The notes beneath the pieces were generated by a model, which had not been told where the DNA came from, made no database searches, and was given only the letters and a program-made list of their open reading frames with translations. From NCBI RefSeq assembly GCF_003031585.1, contig NZ_PWAA01000064.1:88615-152614 (forward strand): 64,000 nt of DNA. Direction: 5' to 3'. The translations under genes were made by a program, and so were the position numbers. This DNA is from Thalassobius sp. I31.1. GTDB lineage: Bacteria > Pseudomonadota > Alphaproteobacteria > Rhodobacterales > Rhodobacteraceae. Of this stretch, positions 42,103 to 51,516 are shown piece by piece (the first letter of the stretch is position 1; each line of letters starts with the position of its first letter).

Positions 42103-42114
42103 ATATCCGGTTTT
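42103..42114 (-). promoter_or_regulatory. Possible ArsR operator before the permease
   Basis: The minus strand reads AAAACCGGATAT 7 bases upstream of the permease start. A near-identical 12-mer is ahead of the arsR gene at 42479-42490. Confidence 0.45.
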
Positions 42115-42148
42115 ATGGTTTCTTTTTGCCAAAAAAAGGGAAAACCCC

Positions 42149-42460
42149 CTATCTGACGGTTTCCAGTGTTCTGACGCCGACGCAGCATTCTTCGGCCAGG
42201 AAGCCCAGCAGCGCGTGCATCTTGTCGTAATCCACCATGCTAAAGACCTCACGCCCTTGTTTTTCCTGAAGAACCAGGTCTGAATCTACCAGCGTCGACA
42301 TATGGTGGGCCAGGGTTGAGGGGGCGATTTTGATGTGCGCGGCGATTTCCCCCACACGCAGACCTTCTTTCCCGGCCTTCACCAGAAGGCGAAAGATCGA
42401 AAGGCGGGCATCGTGGCCAAGTGCGGCAAGCGCGCGTGCATTGGGGCTGCTTGTACTCAT
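42149..42460 (-). CDS. ArsR-family transcriptional regulator
   Basis: 103 residues from the ATG at 42460 (a TTG at 42469 is possible). The winged helix is ARALAALGHDARLSIFRLLV...GLRVGEIAAHIKIAPSTLAHHMSTLVDSDLV. The C-terminal segment EECCVGVRTLE has a Cys pair that may bind a metalloid; the classic ELCVC site of ArsR is absent. It lies 52 bases ahead of the permease on the same strand and probably regulates it. Confidence 0.88.
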   Translation of the reverse strand: MSTSSPNARALAALGHDARLSIFRLLVKAGKEGLRVGEIAAHIKIAPSTLAHHMSTLVDSDLVLQEKQGREVFSMVDYDKMHALLGFLAEECCVGVRTLETVR

Positions 42461-42478
42461 GCGACTCAATATAACTAA

Positions 42479-42490
42479 AAAACCGGTTAT
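42479..42490. promoter_or_regulatory. Possible ArsR autoregulatory site
   Basis: AAAACCGGTTAT, containing the palindrome AACCGGTT, is 18 bases upstream of the arsR ATG and matches the site at 42103-42114 in 11 of 12 positions. Confidence 0.45.
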
Positions 42491-42562
42491 GTCAATATAT
42501 GGGGGCGAAGACTGAAAACGACCCCATGTCGCACCCGGCGCAGACGGGCGCGCAGAATCTGT

Positions 42563-43549
42563 TTGTATGCGAATATGACCCAGGCAGAGCTTTCACAGAT
42601 TTCATCCCGCAGCACCCTTTATGGTGCGCTTTCCGTGCTGATTGCGGTGTTGTGTTTTTCAGTTAACGACACCACGATCAAATTCCTGTCCGGGGGGTAC
42701 GCCTTGCATCAGATCGTGCTGATCCGTTCGATCATCGGGCTTGGAATTTTGCTTGCGGTTTTGATGCCGCTGGAAGGCAACTGGCGGCTATTAAAAACCA
42801 ATAACCTGGGTCTGCACCTGATCCGGGGCCTCTGTGTGGTCACCGCGAATATGACCTTCTTTATCGCACTCGCGGTCCTGCCTCTGGCGGATGCCATTGC
42901 GGTTTTTTTCATCAGCCCGCTTCTGATCACCGCGTTTTCGGTCCTCTTCCTTGGTGAAAAGGCCGGGATCCACCGTTGGGGCGCTGTTGCCGTCGGCCTG
43001 ATCGGTGTGGTGATCATGCTGCGCCCGGGTACCGAAAGCTTCAACCTGACGATGACCCTGCCGCTGTTCTCTGCCACGGCTTATGCGGCGCTTCATGTGC
43101 TGACGCGCAAAATCGGCCTTGCTGAATCTGCTGTGACCATGACGTTCTATATGCAGCTGACCTTCATCGTGACCTGTATCGTCATTGGGCTTATGCTGGG
43201 TCATGGGCGCTGGGATGGGCAGGGCCCGGAAATCCTCCATTTCCTTCTGCGCCCCTGGGGTATTCCGCCGATGGCAGACTGGTGGCTTTTTGTGCTGATC
43301 GGCATGGCCAGTGGCTTTGGCGGCTATTTCATTTCCCAGGGCTATCGCCTGGCCGAGGCCTCTGTCGTGGCCCCGCTGGAATATGTGGCTATGCCGATTT
43401 CTGTGTTCGCCGGGTTGTTCATCTTTGGTGAATGGCCTGATCCGGTGGCCTGGATCGGGATCACCCTGATTATCGGGGCGGGGCTGTATGTCTTCTGGCG
43501 TGAAACCATACATAACGTGCGCCTGCGCCGCCGCACAATCCAACGCTGA
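42563..43549 (+). CDS. EamA/DMT-family transporter
   Basis: 328 residues (324 from an in-frame ATG at 42575). Ten helices in two EamA repeats; the first ends LGEKAGIHRWGAVAVGLIGVVIMLRPG, the second FGEWPDPVAWIGITLIIGAGLYVFWRE. It resembles the S-adenosylmethionine/riboflavin-type exporters but cannot be assigned. It is not closely related to the DMT gene at 27360 except by family. Confidence 0.85.
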   Translation: MYANMTQAELSQISSRSTLYGALSVLIAVLCFSVNDTTIKFLSGGYALHQIVLIRSIIGLGILLAVLMPLEGNWRLLKTNNLGLHLIRGLCVVTANMTFFIALAVLPLADAIAVFFISPLLITAFSVLFLGEKAGIHRWGAVAVGLIGVVIMLRPGTESFNLTMTLPLFSATAYAALHVLTRKIGLAESAVTMTFYMQLTFIVTCIVIGLMLGHGRWDGQGPEILHFLLRPWGIPPMADWWLFVLIGMASGFGGYFISQGYRLAEASVVAPLEYVAMPISVFAGLFIFGEWPDPVAWIGITLIIGAGLYVFWRETIHNVRLRRRTIQR

Positions 43550-43608
43550 TTTAGGGACTTTACGCGGGCCATCTGCCCTGTATCAATAACGCCTGAAAGC
43601 GGGGGATT

Positions 43609-44256
43609 ATGGCGGCGAAAGCAGTTATCTTTGACATCGGAAATGTGCTGATCGAATGGCAGCCCGAACGGTTCTATGACGCTGAAATCGGCGAAGCCCG
43701 TCGGTGGGAAATGTTTGCAGAGATTGACCTGCACGACATGAATAATGATGTCGATCTGGGCGGCCCCTTCCGCGAAACCATTTACGCCACAGCAGATAAA
43801 TACCCGAAGTGGCGCAATGAGATCCGCATGTGGCATGACCGCTGGTTTGAACTTGCGACACCTGCAATTGATCATTCCGTACATCTTCTGCGGGCTTTGC
43901 GGGCAAAGGGCGTGACGGTGTTTGCCCTGACGAATTTCGGAGATGAGATTTTCGCACGCGCCCAGAAACATTATACGTTTTTGCAGGATTTCGATCAGTT
44001 CTATGTTTCCGGTGAAATGAAGCTCGTGAAACCGGACGATGCGATTTATGCGGCGGTTGAGGCCGCTTGTGGGCACGCGCCGGAAACGCTTTTGTTTGCG
44101 GATGATCGTCAGGAAAACCTGGATGCCGCTAGCGCGCGTGGTTGGCAGACACATCATTTTCAGCACCCGCAGGGCTGGGCCGATCGCCTGGTATCTGAAG
44201 GCCTGCTGACCCGGGAAGAGGCCACCTGGCCAGAAGTAAAGAAAGACAAGACATGA
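43609..44256 (+). CDS. HAD-superfamily hydrolase, YihX-like
   Basis: 215 residues. Motif I is VIFDIGNVLIEW with Asp9; the second Asp of motif I is replaced by Gly as in YihX and haloacid-dehalogenase-like subfamilies. Motif II is in VFALTNFGDE, and motif III/IV in KLVKPDDAIY and LFADDRQENLDAA. It is probably a small-molecule phosphatase. It overlaps the dioxygenase gene by 4 bases. Confidence 0.87.
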   Translation: MAAKAVIFDIGNVLIEWQPERFYDAEIGEARRWEMFAEIDLHDMNNDVDLGGPFRETIYATADKYPKWRNEIRMWHDRWFELATPAIDHSVHLLRALRAKGVTVFALTNFGDEIFARAQKHYTFLQDFDQFYVSGEMKLVKPDDAIYAAVEAACGHAPETLLFADDRQENLDAASARGWQTHHFQHPQGWADRLVSEGLLTREEATWPEVKKDKT

Positions 44257-45032
44257 TCACACAACAGCAGATCGAAGAATTCCAGCGCGACGGCGTCGCC
44301 TTTATCCCGGGTGCCTTTAAGGACTGGGTCGAAGTCATGCGCGACGGCGTGGCCCGCAACCTGGCAGAACCCGGTGAATATGCGTCTGAAAACAATGTGA
44401 AACAGGGGCGGTTCTTTGATGACTACTGCAACTGGCAGCGCATCCCGGAATTTGAACGCATCATGCGCGAAAGCCCGGCGGCGGAAATTGCGGCCAAGGC
44501 TATGACATCACAGACCGCCCAGTTCTTTCACGACCACGTGTTGGTCAAAGACGGTGGCACCCCGACGCCCACACCATGGCACCAGGATGGGCCATACTAT
44601 TTCGTGGAAGGCGAACAGACCGTCAGCTTCTGGATCCCGCTTGATCCGGTGGATACCGCGTCTCTGCGTCTGATTGCCGGGTCTCACAAATGGGACAAAC
44701 CTGTGCGTCCGGTCAGTTGGGCCGACAACAGTGATTTCTATGAAGGCGATGACACCGATTGGATCGAAGTGCCGGACCCGGACAGCACCGATTATGGCAA
44801 ACATGATGTGCGCGAATGGAAGATGGAACCGGGTGATGCGGTGATTTTCGATTATCGCACCGTGCACGGCGCACGCGGCAATCCTGGTGGCACCGGCCGT
44901 CGTGCCCTGTCCCTGCGTTGGGTTGGTGATGATGCGCGCTATGTGGAACGTCCTGCGCCGCCATTCCCCGGCCACGATATGAAACCCGGCCAGAAACTGC
45001 GCGAAGACTGGTTTCCGGTTATTCCGTTTTAA
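44253..45032 (+). CDS. Phytanoyl-CoA dioxygenase (PhyH) family protein
   Basis: 259 residues. Iron ligands are His110 and Asp112 in PTPWHQDGPYYF and a distal His in DYRTVHGARGN; the 2-oxoglutarate-binding Arg is in GRRALSLRW. The acidic insert (DFYEGDDTDWIEVPDPDS) and LDPVDTASLRLIAGSHKWDKP are family features. It is a non-heme iron oxygenase for an unknown small molecule. It is coupled with the HAD gene and 12 bases before the hydrolase, hinting at a short catabolic route. Confidence 0.88.
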   Translation: MITQQQIEEFQRDGVAFIPGAFKDWVEVMRDGVARNLAEPGEYASENNVKQGRFFDDYCNWQRIPEFERIMRESPAAEIAAKAMTSQTAQFFHDHVLVKDGGTPTPTPWHQDGPYYFVEGEQTVSFWIPLDPVDTASLRLIAGSHKWDKPVRPVSWADNSDFYEGDDTDWIEVPDPDSTDYGKHDVREWKMEPGDAVIFDYRTVHGARGNPGGTGRRALSLRWVGDDARYVERPAPPFPGHDMKPGQKLREDWFPVIPF

Positions 45033-45044
45033 GAAAGGCCCGAT

Positions 45045-45977
45045 ATGCTTTGGTTTTCGACCCTGATCCTGCCCATTCTTGGCGTTGCGGCTTTCCCGTT
45101 TGTCCGCGAAACCCTGCGCCCGGATGTGGCGCAGATCCGGGCGAAAACTGAACGGCCGGGGCAGGTTGCGGTTCTTCCCTCTGGCAAGACATGGTACAAC
45201 TGGTTCGGTCCTGTTGATGGTCCGGTTGCGGTTTGTGTGCATGGGCTGTCCACGCCGTCCTTTGTCTGGGGCGCGGCGATCACCGCTTTGACGGATCAGG
45301 GCTTTCGCGTGCTGACCTATGATCTTTATGGGCGCGGGTTGTCTGATCGTGCGCCAGGGGATCAAAACGTTGATTTTCATCTGCGTCAGCTGGATGAATT
45401 GCTGGAAAATCAAAAGGTTGCTGACGGTTTCACCCTGCTTGGCTACTCCATGGGTGGTGCGATTGTGACCTGTTTCGCAGCCCGCGCGCCACAACGTCTG
45501 AAACAGGCGGTGATCATTGCGCCTGCCGGCCTTGGTCATGATCTGGGCGGCACAAGTGCCTATGTCACAAAGAACCCGGGATTTATCGCGAACTGGCTGA
45601 TGCAAACGCGTGGCGCGGCGGAACTGCGTGAAGGCATTAAATCCGAAGCCGCTGGGTTCACCTCTGCGGTGCCAGGCATCTGGGATATGCAAGCGGAAGA
45701 ACTGACGATCAAAGGCTATATCCCGGCGATCACATCTAGCCTGCAACATTTCCTGCGCGGGGATCTGCGCGCTGAACATGAAACGATCCGCGCGGCCAAC
45801 CTGTCCTTGCTCGCGATCTGGGGCGAAGGCGACACGGTGATCCCGATTGACTGCTGCGACAAGCTGGCCGCAATTAACCCGGATGCCACGCAAGTCACAA
45901 TCCCCGCGGCCCCGCACGGCCTGACCTATACGCACCCGGATGATCTGCGGTCCGCACTGGAAAACCTGAACGGCTGA
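45045..45977 (+). CDS. Alpha/beta hydrolase
   Basis: 310 residues with a possible N-terminal membrane helix (LILPILGVAAFPF). Oxyanion segment VHGLSTPSFVWG, nucleophile in LLGYSMGGAIVTCFAA, acid in LLAIWGEGDTVIPID and His in AAPHGLTYTHP. It could be an esterase or C-C hydrolase. Same strand, 12 bases after the PhyH gene. Confidence 0.87.
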   Translation: MLWFSTLILPILGVAAFPFVRETLRPDVAQIRAKTERPGQVAVLPSGKTWYNWFGPVDGPVAVCVHGLSTPSFVWGAAITALTDQGFRVLTYDLYGRGLSDRAPGDQNVDFHLRQLDELLENQKVADGFTLLGYSMGGAIVTCFAARAPQRLKQAVIIAPAGLGHDLGGTSAYVTKNPGFIANWLMQTRGAAELREGIKSEAAGFTSAVPGIWDMQAEELTIKGYIPAITSSLQHFLRGDLRAEHETIRAANLSLLAIWGEGDTVIPIDCCDKLAAINPDATQVTIPAAPHGLTYTHPDDLRSALENLNG

Positions 45978-45984
45978 TCTGAAT

Positions 45985-47226
45985 TCAGGCAGGTTTCGCT
46001 TCTAACGGTTTCTCTCGCACCGGCAGATGCACAATCGCTGAAAACGCACCAATCGCCACGCCAAGCCACCAGACCTGGGAATAGCTGCCATAGGCGTCAT
46101 ACATACGCCCGCCCAGCCAAACGCCCAGGAAACTGCCCAGCTGATGGCTGAAGAAGACAATCCCATAAAGCGTGCCCATGTAACGCAGCCCGTAGATATG
46201 CGCGACAAGGCCGGAAGTCAGCGGCACAGTTGCCAGCCAGAGGGAACCCATTGCAAGGGAAAACAGAATGACGCTGGTGGGGGTGATCGGCATCATGATG
46301 AACAGGGCGGCGACAATCGTGCGCCCGGTGTAGATGCCGGCCAACAGGTATTTCTTGCTCCAGCGTTTGCCAGCCCAACCCGCCAGCAATGTGCCCGCGA
46401 TATTGGCCGCCCCGATCAGGGAAATCGCGACAGCGCCCAGGGCCGAAGTGGTGCCGATTCCCACGGATGACAAAAGCCCGTCGGGGGAAATTGGCCCGCA
46501 GAGTTCGCGCACAAATGCCGGGAAATGCGCGGTGATAAAGGCCAGCTGATAGCCGCAGGAAAAGAACCCAAGAAAGATCAGCGTATAGCTGGGGTCTTTG
46601 AAAGCTTTGACCAGGATTTCACCCATGCTTTCTTCCAGCTCTGCTTTGCTGGCCACAACGGGGGAACGCATCAGGGGCAGACAGACCAGTACGGCGATCA
46701 TCACACCTGCAAAGACCAGGAACACAGACTGCCAGGTCATGAAGCCCAGCAGATATTGCGCGGTTGGCGCGCCGATGACCTGGCCTGCGGACCCGGCAGC
46801 GGTGACAATCGCCAGTGACATGGATCGGTTTTCATCGGAACTTGCGCGGCCAACCACGGCCAGGATCACGCCAAACCCCGTGCCTGCGATGCCAAAACCC
46901 ACAAGAATTTCATAGATCTGGTGTTCCGTTGGCGTCACAGCGAAGGATGACAACACAAGCCCGGCCGCGTAGATGATTGCCCCCATCAGGATCGCCTTTC
47001 GATCCCCGATTTTTTCCGCAATCGCACCAAAGATCGGCTGACCAATGCCCCAGGCGAGGTTCTGAATGGCGATCGCCAGGGAAAATTCCGCCCGCGCCCA
47101 GCCGAACTCATCCGCAATCGGGATCTGGAACACACCAAAAGAAGCCCGCACCGCAAAGCTCAGCAGAATAAAGATACAGCCACCAATCAGGACCGGCGTC
47201 ATTATTGAATTGCGTGAGTCAGTCAT
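45985..47226 (-). CDS. MFS transporter
   Basis: 413 residues from the ATG at 47226, preceded by GGAGAG. Twelve membrane helices; the segment GEIGDRKAILMG-like loop between helices 2 and 3 reads EKIGDRKAILMG. It resembles oxalate/formate or monocarboxylate-type MFS proteins (FGVFQIPIADEFGWARAEFSLAIAIQ). Convergent with the alpha/beta hydrolase (7-base gap) and divergent from zapE. Confidence 0.88.
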   Translation of the reverse strand: MTDSRNSIMTPVLIGGCIFILLSFAVRASFGVFQIPIADEFGWARAEFSLAIAIQNLAWGIGQPIFGAIAEKIGDRKAILMGAIIYAAGLVLSSFAVTPTEHQIYEILVGFGIAGTGFGVILAVVGRASSDENRSMSLAIVTAAGSAGQVIGAPTAQYLLGFMTWQSVFLVFAGVMIAVLVCLPLMRSPVVASKAELEESMGEILVKAFKDPSYTLIFLGFFSCGYQLAFITAHFPAFVRELCGPISPDGLLSSVGIGTTSALGAVAISLIGAANIAGTLLAGWAGKRWSKKYLLAGIYTGRTIVAALFIMMPITPTSVILFSLAMGSLWLATVPLTSGLVAHIYGLRYMGTLYGIVFFSHQLGSFLGVWLGGRMYDAYGSYSQVWWLGVAIGAFSAIVHLPVREKPLEAKPA

Positions 47227-47344
47227 GGCGGTCTCTCCTGTGGTGCTTGCGGACCCTGCCTTTCTGCGCACCTGGGGTCAAATTCATTCTCGTGATGACG
47301 TTACATCATCTTTTCTAATGCGCCCTGGCGGTCTATGTGGGGGT

Positions 47345-48415
47345 ATGGAAACGCTTAGTGATATTTACCGTGCCAAAGTTGCTGCAGGCGAGCTGACATC
47401 AGACGCCGCGCAACTGTCGATTCTGCCTGCGCTTGAACGTATTTCCCAGGCGCTGATGGCACCGGAACCTAAACGCGGATTTTTCCGCAAAGCCGTGCCT
47501 GTTGATGTGCCGAAAGGTTTGTACCTCTGGGGCGGTGTCGGGCGTGGGAAATCCATGCTGATGGATATGTTTGTCGATCACCTGGATATCCCGGGAAAAC
47601 GGCGTGTGCATTTCCATGCGTTCATGCAAGAAGTCCACGCTGCCCTGCATGAAGCCCGCAAAACCGGCGTCGATGACGCGATTGCACCCGTGGCGGCGGA
47701 TATTGCCAAGGGCCTGAAAGTGCTGGCCTTTGACGAAATGCAGATCACCGATATTACCGACGCAATGATTGTCGGGCGGCTGTTTGATAAACTGCATGAG
47801 GCGGGCGTTGCGATTGTCACAACCTCCAACCGCATGCCGGATGATCTGTATAAAAACGGATTGAACCGGAACCTTTTCCTGCCGTTTATCGAGCTGATCA
47901 AAACCCGTCTGGAAGTGGTCGAGATCATCTCTGAAAACGACTATCGCCAGAACCGCCTGAAGGGCGAACAGGTGTGGTTTTCCCCTGTCACGACGGACAC
48001 ACGCGCGACGATGGATGCGATCTGGCATGATCTGACGGGCGGGAAATCAGAACAGCTGATCCTGACTGTGAAAGGGCGCGAGGTTGAGATTCCCGGGTTC
48101 CACAACGGCGTGGCGCGGGCGTCTTTCTTTGATCTGTGCGGCAAGTTTCTGGGCGCGGGTGATTACCTGGAACTGGCACAGAATGCGCGTGTTCTGCTGC
48201 TGGATAATGTCCCGCGTTTGGGGCGGACGAACTTTAACGAGGCCAAACGTTTCGTGACGCTTGTCGATGCGCTTTACGAGGCCAAAGTCCGCCTGATCGC
48301 TTCTGCTGCGGCGGAACCTGAGATGCTGTATGTCGAGGGCGAAGGCAGTTTCGAATTTGAACGCACCGCATCCCGCCTGCGCGAAATGCAGGATGAAACC
48401 TGGGGCGACGAATAG
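47345..48415 (+). CDS. zapE: AFG1/ZapE-family ATPase
   Basis: 356 residues from the ATG at 47345; the frame extends back to 47066 but that part is antisense to the MFS gene. Walker A is GGVGRGKSMLMDMF, then RVHFHAFMQEVH, the Walker B LKVLAFDEMQITDITDAM and TSNRMPDDLYKNGLNR. ZapE works at the division ring; the mitochondrial relative assists respiratory complexes. A terminator follows. Confidence 0.92.
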   Translation: METLSDIYRAKVAAGELTSDAAQLSILPALERISQALMAPEPKRGFFRKAVPVDVPKGLYLWGGVGRGKSMLMDMFVDHLDIPGKRRVHFHAFMQEVHAALHEARKTGVDDAIAPVAADIAKGLKVLAFDEMQITDITDAMIVGRLFDKLHEAGVAIVTTSNRMPDDLYKNGLNRNLFLPFIELIKTRLEVVEIISENDYRQNRLKGEQVWFSPVTTDTRATMDAIWHDLTGGKSEQLILTVKGREVEIPGFHNGVARASFFDLCGKFLGAGDYLELAQNARVLLLDNVPRLGRTNFNEAKRFVTLVDALYEAKVRLIASAAAEPEMLYVEGEGSFEFERTASRLREMQDETWGDE

Positions 48416-48417
48416 AA

Positions 48418-48446
48418 AACGCGGGCACAAGGCCCGCGTTGTTTTT
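48418..48446 (+). terminator. Terminator of zapE (bidirectional)
   Basis: AACGCGGGC at 48418-48426 pairs with GCCCGCGTT at 48432-48440, followed by GTTTTT. The other strand also ends in a T-run (TTTTC), so it may serve the convergent lysE-type gene too. Confidence 0.9.
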
Positions 48447-48471
48447 GAGTATTTATGGCAAGATGAACGGT

Positions 48472-49095
48472 TTAGCGTTGTGCTGTGATCAGCTTTGCCG
48501 CCAGCCCGACAAAGACCAGACCCGCGATGCGATTGATCCAGATCTGGGCAGAGGGGCGGGCTTTCAGCCAGTCACCCAGTGATCCCGCACCAATGGCGAC
48601 GCTGCCAAAGACCAGGATCGTGGACAGCGCCATAACCGCGCCCAGGATCAGCAGTTGTGGGATCAGCGGGCCGAATTCTGGTTTTGCGAATTGCGGCAGG
48701 AACGCGAGGAAAAAGATCGCGACTTTCGGGTTGGTGATGTTCATGATCAATCCGCGCAGATACAGCGATTTCAGGCTGGCTTCTGCGCGTTCGCCTTCAA
48801 TGGCGGTGTTGCCGGCACGAAAGGCTTTGTAAGCCAGATACAGCAAATACCCGGCGCCCGCGAATTTCAGCAGGGTGAAGGCCAGTTCTGACGTCTGAAA
48901 GATCGCCGCCACACCAAGGGCCACAGCGGTTGTGTGAAACAAAAGCCCCGTGCAAAGGCCAAGGGTCACAAACAACCCGGCCACGCGCCCGTTCATCGCG
49001 GATTGGGTCAGGACAAAGACGTTGTCCGGCCCAGGGGCCAGAGCCAGCATCACGGATGCGCCGAAAAACAGCGTCAGGGTTTCAAAAGGGATCAT
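48472..49095 (-). CDS. LysE/RhtB-family exporter
   Basis: 207 residues. Start LTLFFGASVMLALAPGPDNVFVLTQSAMNGRVAGLFVTLG, with the PGP motif conserved in this family, and five to six membrane helices. Exports amino acids or derivatives, substrate unassigned. Its start overlaps the folC stop by 4 bases. Confidence 0.9.
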   Translation of the reverse strand: MIPFETLTLFFGASVMLALAPGPDNVFVLTQSAMNGRVAGLFVTLGLCTGLLFHTTAVALGVAAIFQTSELAFTLLKFAGAGYLLYLAYKAFRAGNTAIEGERAEASLKSLYLRGLIMNITNPKVAIFFLAFLPQFAKPEFGPLIPQLLILGAVMALSTILVFGSVAIGAGSLGDWLKARPSAQIWINRIAGLVFVGLAAKLITAQR

Positions 49096-50369
49096 GCCTC
49101 ATTCCTCCGCAGAACTTCGCCCGCCAGATAAAGCGAACCACAGATCAGTATACGCGCGGTCGGGTCCGTTTCCGCAAGCTTTTTCAACGCGCTGTCCACA
49201 TCTTCTGCTGTGTCGGTTTTCATCCCGGCATTAGCTGCAAAACGGGCGGTTTCTTCGGCGGGCAATGTGTTTGGCTCGCCGGGAATAGACACCGCTGTCA
49301 GGCTGTCAGCCACTTTCGCCAGTGGCCCCATATAACCGGACGCATCTTTGGTGTTCAGCATGCCGCAGATCAGATGCAGCGGACGTTTCGGCAGGTTGCC
49401 CAGGTGTTTTGCCAGCGCTTCGGCGGCGGCGGGGTTGTGACCGCCATCCAGCCAAAGCTCAGCCTCTGGTACGCGGGCCTGAAAGGCCCCCTCACTCAGG
49501 CGCTGCATACGCGCAGGCCAGGTGACGTTGTTCATGGCGGCTTCATAGGCAGCTTCACCCACATTCAGGTGACGCAGGGCGGCAAGGGCGGCACCGGCGT
49601 TTTCGATCTGATGTGCGCCCGGCAGCGCGGGCAGGGGCAGATCGAGCAGGCCGGTTTCGTCCTGATAAATCAAACGCCCGCGTTCCTCGGACACATGCCA
49701 GTGCTGCCCATGGGCAATCACCGGCGCGCCAAGACGGGCGGCGGTGGCTTCGATCACATCCATGGCTTCATCCTGCTGCGGTCCAACCACGACCGGCACA
49801 CTGCGTTTGATGATCCCGGCTTTTTCGCCTGCGATTTTGGTCAGCGTGTCGCCCAGGAATTGTTCATGGTCGATGGAAATCGGGGTGATCACAGACAGTT
49901 CCGGTGTGATCACATTGGTTGCATCCAGACGCCCGCCAAGGCCGACCTCAAGCAAGGTGTAGTCGGCCTTGTTCCGGGCGAAAGCCAGCAGGCCCGCAAC
50001 AGTGGTGATTTCGAAATAGGTGATGCTTTCGCCACCATTGGCGTTGTAACATTCATCCAGCATCTCGGTCAGATGTTCTTCGGAAATCAGTTCCCCCGCC
50101 AGGCGGATCCGTTCATGAAAACGCGCCAGATGTGGGGATGTATAGGCGTGCACAGATTTGCCAGCGCCTTCCAGCCCCGCCCGGATCATGGCCTGGGTGG
50201 AGCCTTTGCCATTGGTGCCTGCGATATGGATGACCGGGGGCAGTTTTTCCTGCGGATTATCGAGCGCCGCCAGCAAACGCCAGACACGATCCAGCGTCAG
50301 GTCAATGATTTTCGGGTGCAGCGCCATCATGCGCTCAAGGATAAGATCGGATGTCTGGGCCATAGTCAC
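49092..50369 (-). CDS. folC: Folylpolyglutamate synthase / dihydrofolate synthase
   Basis: 425 residues. P-loop HIAGTNGKGSTQAMI, then YTSPHLARFHERIRL, the Mur-ligase-like ETG-equivalent LLEVGLGGRLDATN, and C-terminal LDGGHNPAAAEALA. It makes dihydrofolate and adds glutamates. It lies after accD on the same strand, the common accD-folC order, but with two terminators between. Confidence 0.94.
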   Translation of the reverse strand: MTMAQTSDLILERMMALHPKIIDLTLDRVWRLLAALDNPQEKLPPVIHIAGTNGKGSTQAMIRAGLEGAGKSVHAYTSPHLARFHERIRLAGELISEEHLTEMLDECYNANGGESITYFEITTVAGLLAFARNKADYTLLEVGLGGRLDATNVITPELSVITPISIDHEQFLGDTLTKIAGEKAGIIKRSVPVVVGPQQDEAMDVIEATAARLGAPVIAHGQHWHVSEERGRLIYQDETGLLDLPLPALPGAHQIENAGAALAALRHLNVGEAAYEAAMNNVTWPARMQRLSEGAFQARVPEAELWLDGGHNPAAAEALAKHLGNLPKRPLHLICGMLNTKDASGYMGPLAKVADSLTAVSIPGEPNTLPAEETARFAANAGMKTDTAEDVDSALKKLAETDPTARILICGSLYLAGEVLRRNEA

Positions 50370-50410
50370 ACCTAATATTTGCGGGTTTCACGCTGTCTGC
50401 ACCAGAGTAG

Positions 50411-50457
50411 GACAAAAGAAAAGGGCCGGCAGCGGACGATCAGCCATGCTGCGGGCC
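50411..50457 (-). terminator. Second terminator downstream of accD
   Basis: On the minus strand GGCCCGCAGC pairs with GCTGCCGGCC (one mismatch) around 14 bases and runs into CTTTTCTTTT. Confidence 0.65.
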
Positions 50458-50474
50458 AGAAGCGACATCGGCAA

Positions 50475-50502
50475 AGAAAAAGGGCCGCCCATGGGCAGCC
50501 CT
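50475..50502 (-). terminator. First terminator downstream of accD
   Basis: The minus strand reads a GGGCTGCCC-type stem with GGGCGGCCC followed by TTTTTCTTT, 23 bases after the accD stop. Confidence 0.8.
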
Positions 50503-50524
50503 GAATTTCATATACAAGTGCAGA

Positions 50525-51439
50525 TCATTCTGCCGGTTTGCCTGCCTTCGCCTCTGGTGCAGGCTTTGGCAGATCGCCTTTCACCGCCGGGCCAAGACCC
50601 ATCAGCATACGGGTGATTGTGATCAGCTCTTCGCGCATATCTTTGCGGTGTGTCACACGGTCCAGCATGCCGTGATCCAGCAGATATTCGGAACGCTGGA
50701 ACCCTTCGGGCAGTTTCTCACGGATGGTTTGTTCAATCACACGTACACCGGCAAAACCGATCAGCGCATTTGGTTCCGCGATCTGCACATCACCCAGCAT
50801 CGCGTAAGACGCAGTCACACCACCGGTGGTCGGGTGGGTCAGGACAACAATGTAAGGCAGGTTCGCTTCGCGCAGCATTTCAACCGCGATTGTGGTGCGG
50901 GGCATCTGCATCAGAGACAGGATGCCTTCCTGCATGCGCGCGCCACCGGCGGCAGAGAACAGGACAAACGGGCGTTTCAGTTTTACCGCACGTTCGGCAC
51001 CGGCGAGAATCGCGTTGCCGACATACATGCCCATGGAACCACCCATGAAGGAAAAGTCCTGACAGGCCGCAACAATCGGGGTGCGCCCGATTTCACCTTC
51101 GGCCACCAGCATCGCTTCGTGTTCGCCGGTTTTCTTGCGGGCCGCTTTCATACGATCAGGGTATTTCTGCTGATCTCTGAATTGCAGCGGGTCAGCGGTG
51201 ACAGCCGGCACTTCGATTTCACCGAAAACGCCACCGTCAAACAGTGCAGAGAAACGTTCGCGTGGTGTAATCGCCATATGGTGATCACATTCCGTGCAGA
51301 CGTTCAGGTTTTCTGCCATCTCGCGGTGAAACAGCATAGTGCCGCATTCTTTACACTTGATCCAGAGGTTGTCCGGCGTTTCACGACGTGAAAACAAAGA
51401 GTTAATCGTCGGTCGGACGTAATTTGAAATCCAGTTCAT
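50525..51439 (-). CDS. accD: Acetyl-CoA carboxylase carboxyltransferase subunit beta
   Basis: 304 residues from the ATG at 51439 ([36 protein letters not shown]), with GAGGGG upstream; the frame back to 51754 is not part of it. Four-Cys zinc ribbon CKEC...CTEC, then the crotonase-like carboxyltransferase fold ([34 protein letters not shown]). It forms malonyl-CoA with AccA, and an acidic/proline-alanine tail ([12 protein letters not shown]) ends it. Confidence 0.95.
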   Translation of the reverse strand: MNWISNYVRPTINSLFSRRETPDNLWIKCKECGTMLFHREMAENLNVCTECDHHMAITPRERFSALFDGGVFGEIEVPAVTADPLQFRDQQKYPDRMKAARKKTGEHEAMLVAEGEIGRTPIVAACQDFSFMGGSMGMYVGNAILAGAERAVKLKRPFVLFSAAGGARMQEGILSLMQMPRTTIAVEMLREANLPYIVVLTHPTTGGVTASYAMLGDVQIAEPNALIGFAGVRVIEQTIREKLPEGFQRSEYLLDHGMLDRVTHRKDMREELITITRMLMGLGPAVKGDLPKPAPEAKAGKPAE

Positions 51440-51516
51440 TTGGCCCCTCAGGTATTTCTCTGGTCTGCATATGCAGGTGTTTGCCCTGAAATACGCTGTC
51501 GCAACGTAAATTGCAA

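Noticed and set aside
44508..45935. A 475-codon minus-strand frame opposite the PhyH and hydrolase genes
   Set aside because: It spans two real genes and their gap and has no recognisable domain.
48930..50375. A 481-codon plus-strand frame antisense to folC and part of the LysE gene
   Set aside because: The minus-strand genes have complete family motifs; this frame is low-complexity and motif-free.
50411..50502. Two adjacent GC-rich stems considered as a small RNA or riboswitch
   Set aside because: Both have T-runs on the minus strand just past accD and are explained as tandem terminators.
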